A DNA stretch of 16,342 nt from JBLFWJ01 sp047611425 (GTDB lineage: Bacteria > Bacteroidota > Bacteroidia > UBA10329). Where the stretch lies: NCBI GenBank assembly GCA_047611425.1, contig JBLFWJ010000068.1, positions 1 to 16,342 on the forward strand. The letters are read 5' to 3'. The first letter of the stretch is position 1. The number at the start of each line of letters is the position of its first letter. Positions 6,505-14,300 of this stretch are shown here, one piece after another. The position numbers were made by a program, and so were the translations under genes. The notes under the pieces were generated by a model. It was not told where the DNA came from and ran no database searches. It worked only from the letters and a program-made list of their open reading frames with translations.

Positions 6505-7338
6505 ATGAAATTTACTGGAACAGATAAATACATTGCCTCCAATGAGCTGCAGGTTGCGGTTAATGCCTCAATCCATTTGGAGAAACCCCTTCTTGTAAAA
6601 GGTGAACCCGGAACAGGCAAAACGCTACTTGCACACGAGATGGCAAAGGCACTTGGCAGAAGGCTGATCACTTGGCACATTAAGTCTACAACCAAGGCAC
6701 AGCAAGGGCTTTATGAGTATGATGCCGTTTCAAGATTGCGAGACAGCCAACTTGGAAGCGAGAAGGTGCACGACATCAAGAACTACATCGTAAAAGGCAA
6801 ACTCTGGGAGGCTTTTGAGGATGAATCTGCGCCCGTTCTATTGATCGATGAAATTGATAAAGCAGATATTGAATTCCCAAATGACCTGCTTTTAGAATTG
6901 GACAAAATGGAATTCTACTGTTACGAAACGCAGGAGACCATCCGAGCCAAGAATCGACCATTGGTGATTATCACTTCCAATAACGAGAAGGAATTACCCG
7001 ATGCATTTTTAAGAAGATGCTTGTTTCACTTTATCCGTTTTCCTGAGGAAAACCAGATGAAGCAGATCGTTGACGTTCATCATCCTAGATTAAAGCAAAC
7101 GCTGATCGACAATTCATTCCGACAGTTTTACAAACTGCGAAAAGTGAACGGAATCAAGAAAAAACCAAGCACCAGCGAGTTAATCGACTGGATTTCTTTG
7201 TTGCTCCGCGATGATCTTCTTCAGAATGAAAACGAAGAGTCCGGAACAAACTGGAGCGATGGACTACCTCCTCATTTAGGATCACTCATTAAAAATGAGC
7301 AAGATCTGGCCCTACTTGAACGATTTCTAAAAACTTGA
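6505..7338 (+). CDS. MoxR-type AAA+ ATPase (CoxD-like)
   Basis: AAA+ ATPase of the MoxR group, proposed to act as ring-shaped chaperones that help activate or insert cofactors into enzyme complexes, usually with a VWA-domain partner. With the ATG at 6505 the protein has 277 residues. It shows Walker A GEPGTGKT (33-40), Walker B VLLIDEID (111-118), sensor-1 TSNN (157-160) and the arginine-finger region LRRC (169-172). The frame is open 14 codons further up to a TTG directly after the aroE stop. I prefer 6505 because MKFTGT followed by YIAS is the form I know from Bacteroidota homologues, and the upstream peptide adds nothing conserved. The VWA gene follows after 18 bp, the typical pairing. No metalloenzyme gene that might be the client lies in the window. 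Confidence 0.87.
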   Translation: MKFTGTDKYIASNELQVAVNASIHLEKPLLVKGEPGTGKTLLAHEMAKALGRRLITWHIKSTTKAQQGLYEYDAVSRLRDSQLGSEKVHDIKNYIVKGKLWEAFEDESAPVLLIDEIDKADIEFPNDLLLELDKMEFYCYETQETIRAKNRPLVIITSNNEKELPDAFLRRCLFHFIRFPEENQMKQIVDVHHPRLKQTLIDNSFRQFYKLRKVNGIKKKPSTSELIDWISLLLRDDLLQNENEESGTNWSDGLPPHLGSLIKNEQDLALLERFLKT

Positions 7339-7356
7339 TTCCTAACTCCTAAACTA

Positions 7357-8550
7357 TTGTTCCTACAGTTTTTCTTCATCTTAAGGAATCACAGTATTCC
7401 GGTAAGTCTGAGAGAATATCTCACGCTTCTTGATGCACTGAAAGCTGAACTGGCAACTGACGTTGATGGGTTTTATTCCTTGGCTCGAACTATCCTGATC
7501 AAACACGAAGAGCATCTCGACACGTTTGACAAACTGTTCTCTGAGTACGTTGCTGGGTCCGCGAAGTTGAAGGCGCCTGACCTTTCTTCGATTCAAGAAG
7601 AATGGTTGAAAAGGGAAATGGAACTCAACCTTACTGAGGAGGAAAAAGCATTGATCGAAGCGTTGGGCGGCCCCGATGAATTGGCCGAGCGATTCCGTCA
7701 ATTACTCGAAGAGCAGAAAGAACGACACGAAGGAGGAAACCGCTGGATCGGAACCGGAGGCACATCAGCATTTGGAAACAGCGGCTACAATCCTGCGGGC
7801 TATCGAGTTGGTGGGTCAGGCGGAAACCGAAGTGCAGTAAAGGTTTGGGATAAGCGCGAATTCAAAGACCTGAGTGATCAGGAGGAATTAAATACTCGGA
7901 ATATGAAGATGGCGTTGCGCAAGCTTCGCGTTTTCACGCGAGAAGGTCACGAGGAGGAATTGGATCTACACGAGACCATTCACAAGACATCTAAGAATGC
8001 CGGTTACTTGGATATTATCATGCGACCAGAGCGCAAGAATAATGTGAAAGTGATTATGCTTTTTGACATTGGGGGCAGCATGGATGATCACGTTAAAACG
8101 TGCTCCAAATTATTCTCGGCCGCCAAGTATGAGTTCAAGCATATGGAGTTTTACTACTTCCATAATTGCCTGTATGAGCGCGTTTGGAAAGACAATAGAA
8201 GACGATGGACAAACGTGTTAAACACGTTTGATTTGATGAACAAATTCAATTCAGATTACAGATTGATTATTGTGGGCGATGCAGCCATGTCTCCATTTGA
8301 GATCAGCCACCCGGGCGGCAGTGTGGAGCATTACAACGAAGAATCTGGAACGGAATGGATGAAGCGAATCACGGAAAAGTTCAAGCATCATATTTGGATC
8401 AACCCGAACCCAGAAGCCAACTGGAATTACTACCAATCAACAGAATTGCTAAAGGATTTGGTCAATGACCGAATGTTCCCATTAACGATCGAAGGAATTC
8501 AGCGTGGGATGAAGCAATTGAAATTGCCTCATCGCACTCCGGCAGTTTAG
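7357..8550 (+). CDS. VWA-domain protein, CoxE-like partner of the AAA+ ATPase
   Basis: Cytoplasmic 397-residue protein of the CoxE/VWA group that works with MoxR-type AAA+ ATPases. The N-terminal helical part (1-125) is followed by a glycine-rich linker (about 126-160) and the VWA domain (about 230-390). The metal-ion-dependent adhesion site is DIGGS (237-241), so the usual D-x-S-x-S has Gly at the middle position, a variant I associate with this subfamily. Asp308 in IVGDAAM fits the third metal-site acidic residue. I take the TTG at 7357 as the start because the first residues (MFLQFF, then PVSLREYLTLLDAL) match the N-terminus of Bacteroidota homologues and no earlier or nearby ATG exists in frame. 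Related CoxD/CoxE proteins mature CO dehydrogenase, absent here. Its stop overlaps the converging aminotransferase gene. Confidence 0.82.
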   Translation: MFLQFFFILRNHSIPVSLREYLTLLDALKAELATDVDGFYSLARTILIKHEEHLDTFDKLFSEYVAGSAKLKAPDLSSIQEEWLKREMELNLTEEEKALIEALGGPDELAERFRQLLEEQKERHEGGNRWIGTGGTSAFGNSGYNPAGYRVGGSGGNRSAVKVWDKREFKDLSDQEELNTRNMKMALRKLRVFTREGHEEELDLHETIHKTSKNAGYLDIIMRPERKNNVKVIMLFDIGGSMDDHVKTCSKLFSAAKYEFKHMEFYYFHNCLYERVWKDNRRRWTNVLNTFDLMNKFNSDYRLIIVGDAAMSPFEISHPGGSVEHYNEESGTEWMKRITEKFKHHIWINPNPEANWNYYQSTELLKDLVNDRMFPLTIEGIQRGMKQLKLPHRTPAV

Positions 8551-9740
8551 GAAAGGGCGTCTACTGCTTCCTTGATTCTTCTTGCCGCCTCTTTTAACTC
8601 GGCTTCAGAAGCAGCATAAGACATTCGAATATATCCAGGCGCACCAAATGCTTCACCAGGAACCGTTGCTACATGTGCTTCTTCAAGTAGGTAATTGCAA
8701 AGGTCTTCGGAACTATTGATTAAACCCCAAGAATGCGACTTTCCAAAAGTTCCTTCAACTTTTGGAAAAAGATAAAATGCACCGGTCGGCACATTAATTT
8801 CAAAACCGTTGACCTCACGGAACAACGAAACGAATAAATCCCTTCTTGACCGGAAAACATCACGTTGCTTGTTCAGATCATCTTTACTGGTTGACAAGGC
8901 TGCGATGGCTGCCCTCTGCCCTATTGAATTTGCGCCAGAGGTGAATTGACCCTGCATCTTCGCACATGCTTTTGCAATATCAATCGGAGCACCGATGTAG
9001 CCGATTCTCCAGCCCGTCATTGCGTACGCTTTTGAAACGCCATTTACCGTTACAACCTGATCCGCAACTTCCGGAAATGAAGCTAGACTTACATGCTCGC
9101 CCTCAAAAGTGATATGCTCGTAGATCTCATCCGCCATGGCAACCACATGCTTGTGCTTTCCAATCACACGAGCCAATCCAGCCATATCATGAGCGCTATA
9201 AGAACCTCCAGTAGGATTTGATGGAGATGAGAACATAATCAACTTGGTGTTGTCCGTTATCGCTGCATCAAGCTGCTCTGGAGTGACTTTAAAATCAGTT
9301 GAGATTTCCGCCTTAACGTATTTCACGTCTGCCTCGGCCAGTTGAACCAGTGCTTGATAACTCACCCAATACGGAGAAAGAATAATCACTTCGTCACCCG
9401 GGTTTACCAAACTCAAAACCAGATTGGCAATGGACTGCTTGGCTCCTGTGCTCACAACTATTTGCGTTGGAGAATAATCCAATCCGTTCTGTTCTTTGAA
9501 TTTTTTGCTGATGGCTTCCCGCAAATCCATATATCCAGGAACGGGTGGGTAATGATTGAAATCACCATCAATCGCACTTTTAGCAGCATCCAATACATGC
9601 TGAGGAGGATCAAAATCAGGTTCACCCAAACTCAACGAAATAACATCAACCCCTTGAGCTTTTAATTCCCTACTCTTTTGGCTCATCGCGATAGTCTGCG
9701 ATTCGCTCAATGAAGTGATTCTATTGGATAATCTGTTCAT
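8547..9740 (-). CDS. aspC: Class I PLP aminotransferase (aspartate/prephenate aminotransferase type)
   Basis: Transfers an amino group between aspartate or glutamate and 2-oxo acids. The 397-residue cytoplasmic protein is of subgroup Ib by its length, the N-terminal SLSLGEPDF (36-44) and PPVPG (65-69). Further marks are STGAKQ (97-102), SPSNPTGG (172-179), ADEIYEH (203-209), the PLP lysine Lys237 in NGVSKAYAMTGWRIG (233-247), and the carboxylate-binding arginine in GYIRMSYA near the C-terminus. Some Ib enzymes also transaminate prephenate to arogenate, so a role in tyrosine/phenylalanine synthesis alongside aroE is possible but unproven. The gene sits 22 bp downstream of the FkbM gene on the same strand and probably shares its promoter. 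Its stop overlaps the converging VWA stop by 4 bp. Confidence 0.9.
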   Translation of the reverse strand: MNRLSNRITSLSESQTIAMSQKSRELKAQGVDVISLSLGEPDFDPPQHVLDAAKSAIDGDFNHYPPVPGYMDLREAISKKFKEQNGLDYSPTQIVVSTGAKQSIANLVLSLVNPGDEVIILSPYWVSYQALVQLAEADVKYVKAEISTDFKVTPEQLDAAITDNTKLIMFSSPSNPTGGSYSAHDMAGLARVIGKHKHVVAMADEIYEHITFEGEHVSLASFPEVADQVVTVNGVSKAYAMTGWRIGYIGAPIDIAKACAKMQGQFTSGANSIGQRAAIAALSTSKDDLNKQRDVFRSRRDLFVSLFREVNGFEINVPTGAFYLFPKVEGTFGKSHSWGLINSSEDLCNYLLEEAHVATVPGEAFGAPGYIRMSYAASEAELKEAARRIKEAVDALS

Positions 9741-9762
9741 CTGTGTTCAACTTCGTTAAGAA

Positions 9763-10548
9763 TCAGTTGTGGATTGCGAGGTAGTTTATTGTGTTGAACA
9801 CTTCATGATTTGTACTGTAGTGATCAATCTTTCTCAAACCTTTTGGCAGAATCCTATATATCGAATATCTAGGCGTAAGAAGTTGCCAAAAATCCCTGAA
9901 ATAGCATTGAGCGTCCATATGGAATTCTCCAAACTCAAACTGAATAAAATCCACTCTATCCTCCTCTATCATACCCTTGGCTCCTTTGAGCGCTTCTAAC
10001 TCATGCCCTTCAACATCTATTTTCAAAAATGCAATTCGATCGATTGAATTTGCATCACAGAATTCATCCAACCGTTCAATTTTGATCTGTTCTTGTACCA
10101 GTTTCTCAACATCTCTTCCAACGGCCCCATGAATAGATGCCGTAGCAGCAAAATCGCCCTCGGCATAAAGCGTTAGAGTTTCAGCTTTCGAACCAAAACC
10201 CAAATTGTGGGTTTTGATTCTCCCATTTTTCAATGCTGTTGCAACGGTTTCATTTAGTCTTAGAATGGTTTTTGCCGATGGTTCAAATGAGTGAATCTCC
10301 CTATCTGGAAAACGGTCGATAAGTTCACTTGCGTATTGCCCCAAATTGGCGCCCACGTCAAAAACAACCCCTTCCCTTCCATCGCTTAGTTCCTTCTTTA
10401 CAAAGTCCATGGCGTATCGTTCACCACTTTCCGCAATGCTTGATCCGCCCCAATAATTCATGCCGATTTTGGCAAGATGATACAACTTTTCCCACATAGG
10501 TTGAAAAGCTGGACTTCTCATTATTCTGGCCAGAGATTGCTTCATCAT
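9763..10548 (-). CDS. FkbM-family SAM-dependent methyltransferase
   Basis: Class I methyltransferase of the FkbM family, whose members O-methylate sugars of glycans or secondary metabolites. The 261-residue protein has the SAM-binding glycine loop DVGANLGQY (64-72), the acidic end of strand 2 in HSFEPS (86-91), and the family signature LKIDVEGHELEAL (175-187). The N-terminal 45 residues are helical, with no clear signal peptide. Two consecutive ATG codons (10546-10548 and 10543-10545) are possible starts; a good promoter lies immediately upstream, giving a leader of only about 10 nt. No glycosyltransferases surround it, which is unusual for FkbM genes, so the substrate cannot be guessed. The aminotransferase gene follows after 22 bp. 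Confidence 0.85.
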   Translation of the reverse strand: MMKQSLARIMRSPAFQPMWEKLYHLAKIGMNYWGGSSIAESGERYAMDFVKKELSDGREGVVFDVGANLGQYASELIDRFPDREIHSFEPSAKTILRLNETVATALKNGRIKTHNLGFGSKAETLTLYAEGDFAATASIHGAVGRDVEKLVQEQIKIERLDEFCDANSIDRIAFLKIDVEGHELEALKGAKGMIEEDRVDFIQFEFGEFHMDAQCYFRDFWQLLTPRYSIYRILPKGLRKIDHYSTNHEVFNTINYLAIHN

Positions 10549-10562
10549 TTTTTCAATTGATG

Positions 10563-10594
10563 CAAATGTAAGAGCCTACTCGACTTCGTTTCAA
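10563..10594 (-). promoter_or_regulatory. Promoter of the fkbM-aminotransferase unit
   Basis: The minus strand shows TTG (10592-10594), a 21-bp spacer and TACATTTG (10563-10570), a perfect TAnnTTTG box with good -33 spacing. This is the best-formed promoter in the window. Transcription should start near 10556, eight or so bases before the first ATG. Confidence 0.6.
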
Positions 10595-10611
10595 CGATTA
10601 TCAATAAAGGC

Positions 10612-10638
10612 AAACCCCGCCTCAAAATGAGAACGGGG
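10612..10638 (-). terminator. Terminator-like hairpin after the lipoprotein gene
   Basis: On the minus strand CCCCG-TT-CTC-ATTTT-GAG-G-CGGGG (10615-10638) forms a GC-rich stem with a small internal loop, followed by TTTG. The T-run is short, so termination may be leaky. It lies 26 bp past the lipoprotein stop and just upstream of the fkbM promoter, where a terminator is expected. Confidence 0.5.
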
Positions 10639-10664
10639 CCTACCGATAAATTGAATCTATGATG

Positions 10665-11198
10665 TCACTTGCCTCCGAAAAACTTCGGCTGATTGGCTGT
10701 AGGTCTTTCGTTGATGTTCGTTTTTGTCATCGTAATCTTGAATGGCTTTTTCGGATCCAATGATTCAAACACCTTGGTTTTATCATCTGGACTAGACATT
10801 CTTGTATTTCCTCGAACCTCGTAAAATCCGTCAGGATTAATAATCATCAACAAGTAAGTATCTGATCCATCGTATCCAGCCTCTCCGTGTGGCAGCCCTG
10901 GGCCTCCTGAGTTTCTGTAGATCTCATACGTCCCGTACCAGTACTCGTATGGATTGATGAAGTATTCGAAATCGAACAGTCCACCGTTGGTTGGGTAGTA
11001 CATTCCAAGCTCTGGATTATTGGCGATAGATGGATTATTATCCCAGTAGCTGTAAGGCATGTAATGGTCATAGTCAACTCCGAAAAAAGCATCTCCTGCC
11101 CTTCCAGCTGGACCTGGATGATCCGTTACAATTATGCAGCTGGTGAAGCTTGCGAGAAACAATCCTAAAAGGCCTAATCGAAACATTTGATTTTTCAT
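10665..11198 (-). CDS. Small putative lipoprotein with a collagen-like fragment, unknown function
   Basis: Not assigned to a named family. With the ATG at 11196-11198 the protein has 177 residues. It opens with a short basic region, a hydrophobic stretch (LGLLGLFLAS) and Cys21 in FTSC, a slightly non-canonical lipobox, so it is probably exported and lipidated. An in-frame start 23 codons upstream (11267) is rejected because it would bury the signal peptide behind a non-hydrophobic extension. The mature part begins with GPAGRAG (29-35), two Gly-x-y triplets, then FFGVDYD. It is rich in Tyr, Asn, Gly and Pro and has a charged C-terminal tail. I recall similar small Bacteroidota lipoproteins with a GPxG-x-G tract followed by aromatic-rich sequence, none with known function. 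It is transcribed alone, divergently from dnaE. Confidence 0.72.
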   Translation of the reverse strand: MKNQMFRLGLLGLFLASFTSCIIVTDHPGPAGRAGDAFFGVDYDHYMPYSYWDNNPSIANNPELGMYYPTNGGLFDFEYFINPYEYWYGTYEIYRNSGGPGLPHGEAGYDGSDTYLLMIINPDGFYEVRGNTRMSSPDDKTKVFESLDPKKPFKITMTKTNINERPTANQPKFFGGK

Positions 11199-11243
11199 GA
11201 CACTTGGATTTTGTGGTTCGGTTCTACACTTTCCAAACGGTGT

Positions 11244-11262
11244 GCCAAAACCAAATTTTGGC
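11244..11262. other. Inverted repeat in the lipoprotein/dnaE intergenic region
   Basis: GCCAAAA (11244-11250) and TTTTGGC (11256-11262) form a perfect 7-bp inverted repeat around CCAAA, 46 bp upstream of the lipoprotein ATG. It could be an operator or a leader hairpin. The minus-strand AAAATTTG inside it (11252-11259) is one mismatch from a -7 box but lacks a -33 partner. Confidence 0.35.
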
Positions 11263-11322
11263 CTCAAACCATTCTGTTAAAAGCACTTAGAACAGTCGTT
11301 AATTTTTATCAACAAACGGCCA

Positions 11323-11348
11323 TTGCGGTCACTGATGATCTAACTTTA
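11323..11348 (+). promoter_or_regulatory. Weak predicted dnaE promoter
   Basis: TTG at 11323-11325 and TAACTTTA at 11341-11348 (one mismatch from TAnnTTTG) are separated by 15 bp, a little short of the usual spacing. Transcription would begin near 11354, inside the leader hairpin region. Confidence 0.35.
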
Positions 11349-11349
11349 T

Positions 11350-11378
11350 AGCAGGCCTAAAACGCTTTAATTCCTGCT
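11350..11378 (+). promoter_or_regulatory. Hairpin directly before the dnaE start codon
   Basis: AGCAGG (11350-11355) pairs with CCTGCT (11373-11378). Inside, TAAA (11358-11361) pairs with TTTA (11366-11369) around ACGC. The stem ends one base before the ATG at 11380, and there is no Shine-Dalgarno. It could limit ribosome access or, if transcription starts within it, never form in the mRNA. Confidence 0.35.
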
Positions 11379-11379
11379 T

Positions 11380-14300
11380 ATGTATCTGATTTACGACACG
11401 GAAACCACCGGGCTTCCAAAAAATTACAAGGCTCCGCTAACCGATGGCGATAATTGGCCAAGGCTGGTTCAATTGGCTTGGCAACTGCACGAGGCGGATG
11501 GGGCCTTGGTAGAGTCCGGAAACATCATCGTAAAGCCGGAAGGGTTTGATATTCCATTCAACTCTGAGCAGATTCATGGCATTTCGACCGAAAAGGCATT
11601 AGCCGAGGGAATTGACCTTAAGGGTGCACTAGATCAATTCAGCGAAGTACTGTCCCGATCAAAGGTTCAGGCGGGGCATAATATTGAATTCGACATCAAC
11701 ATAGTTGGTGCTGAATACATTCGAGTTTACGGTGAAGAGAGCTTGACCAAAGTTCCTTCCATCGACACAAAGAATGAGTCAACTAACTACTGTGAGATTC
11801 CAGGAGGAAGAGGTGGACAGTTCAAGTGGCCCAAGCTAACCGAACTTCATGAGAAGCTCTTTGGTGAAGCATTTGAAGAGGCGCACAACGCTGCTGCGGA
11901 TGTTGCGGCTACAGCCAGATGTTTCCTCGAACTGATTAGAATTCGGGTGATCACACACCAGAAGGCTCAATTGTCGGAAGATGAGTTAAGGGCTTTTCTA
12001 GAAAAGAATCCAGCTCAGATTCAGGCTGAGAAAATTAATGTCGGGACACAGGTTGCAGATCAGAAGAAGAGGCAAGAAAAGACAAAGGACACCTCTGAGT
12101 TGGCCAAATCCATTGACCATGATTTCGCGCACTTACACGTTCATAGTCAGTATTCGGTTCTTCAGTCTACCATCTATTTGAAGAATCTGGTTAACAGAGC
12201 CATCGAGTTCGGAATGCCGGGTGTGGCCGTTACCGACCATGCCAACATGTTTGGAACATTTCACTTTGTGTCAGCAATTAATGACGCCAACGAAGAGATT
12301 GATGCCCATAACGAAAAAGTAAATGCAGGTGATTTAAAGGCTCCGCTGAAAAAGTCGTTGAAAGGAATTGTAGGCTGTGAATTCTACGTCACCGATGATC
12401 ACACTGACAAAACCCATCAGAATAACGGGTATCAAGTCGTCTTTTTAGCAAAGAATAAAAAGGGGTATCACAACCTTGCCAAGATGTGTTCAATCTCGTA
12501 CATGGATGGGTTCTACTACGTACCGAGGATTGATAAGGACGTGGTGCTTCAATACAAGGATGACCTGATTATTACCACAGGTGGATTAGGTGGAGAAATT
12601 TCTGACCTCATCTTGAACACGGGTGAGAAACAGGCCGAAGAGGCCCTTCTTTGGTGGAAGGAACACTTCGGTGAAGACTTTTATATCGAGCTTCTTAATC
12701 ACAATCTACCAGAAGAAAAGCACGCGAATAAAGTCTTGCTTCAGTTTGCGGAGAAGCATGACATCAAGTACTTCCCCAGCAATAACGTTTACTATCTAAA
12801 CCAAGAAGACAGTGAGGCCCACGATATTCTTCTTTGTGTAAAAGAAGGCGTAAAACGAGACGACAATCCTGAGATTGCACGAGGCCGAGCTTATATCAAA
12901 AAGCGTTTTCCGAACGATCAGTTTTACTTCAAATCTCAAGATGAGATGAAGGCGCTTTTTGCGGACAAGCCGGAGGCCTTTGAGACGATAGAAGAGATTC
13001 TGGACAAGGTTGAACCTTACTCTTTGAAGCAAGATGTATTGCTTCCTGTGTTTGATATTCCGGAGGAATTCAAAGACGCAGAAGACCTAAATGATGGAGG
13101 GAAGCGTGGAGAGAACGCGTACCTCCGACATCTAACCTACGAAGGCGCCAAGAAGCGTTACGGAGAGATTACCGATGATATAAGAGAGCGGTTAGATTTC
13201 GAGCTACTTACAATTGCGAATTCTGGATATCCAGGATACTTCCTTATTGTGCAGGACTTTACTTCGGAAGCGCGTAAAATGGGCGTTGCCGTTGGCCCTG
13301 GGCGTGGATCAGCTGCAGGATCAGCGGTCGCCTATTGCATTTGGATAACCAATGTGGATCCAATTGCCTACGACCTCCTATTTGAGAGATTCTTGAATCC
13401 TGACAGGATTTCACTCCCAGATATTGACATTGATTTTGACGATGAAGGCCGTGGCAAGGTCATCGATTGGGTAGTTGCTAAGTATGGTAAGAATCAGGTG
13501 GCGCAGATCATCACCTACGGAACGCTCGGTGGAAAATCTGCCCTAAGGGACACGGCTAGAGTACTCGACTTGCCACTTTCAGATGCGGACAGAATTGCCA
13601 AACTCGTACCAGACATCAAACTAAACAAGATTTTCTCGCTTGATGACAAAGGCTTGAAAGCCAAGCTGAACGGTGATCAAGATAAGATGGCCATGGCCCA
13701 AGAGCTGAAAGAATTGGCCAACGGTTCTGACCTAACTGCTGAGACCATTAATCAAGCTTTGGTTCTGGAAGGCTCGGTCAGAAATACGGGTATACATGCT
13801 TGTGGCGTGATCATCACTCCCGATGATATCACGAATCACATTCCGGTAAGTGTGGCCAAGGATTCTGACTTGGCGGTTACGCAATTCGACAACTCAGTTG
13901 TTGAGTCTGCTGGCATGTTGAAGATGGACTTCCTCGGGTTGAAAACCTTGTCCATTATTAAGGATGCAATCAAACTTATTAAGGACAAGCATGACGTTGA
14001 CATCGATCCAGATACAATTCCACTTGACGATCAGAAGACGTACGAGCTTTACCAACGAGGCGATACGAACGGTACATTCCAGTTTGAGTCTGCAGGAATG
14101 CAGAAGCACCTTAAAGATCTAAAGCCAGATAAGTTTGCCGACCTCATTGCGATGAACGCGCTTTATCGCCCTGGCCCACTTAAGTACATCCCGAACTTTA
14201 TTAAACGAAAGCACGGAGAAGAAGAAATCGTTTACGACCTACCAGAAATGGAGGAGTATCTGGCTGAAACCTATGGTATCAGCGTGTATCAGGAGCAGGT

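Noticed and set aside
2176..8550. Seven-gene unit as a defence or toxin island (AAA+/VWA/TPR mix)
   Set aside because: The interspersed genes are housekeeping or conserved (aroE, popT, rhodanese). The AAA+/VWA pair is the common CoxD/CoxE type, and no nuclease, toxin or mobility gene is present.
9769..9999. Plus-strand 76-codon frame inside the FkbM gene
   Set aside because: It lies wholly antisense to conserved methyltransferase sequence and looks like an accidental open frame.
11199..11267. Longer start for the lipoprotein gene
   Set aside because: It would place 23 non-hydrophobic residues before an evident lipoprotein signal peptide.
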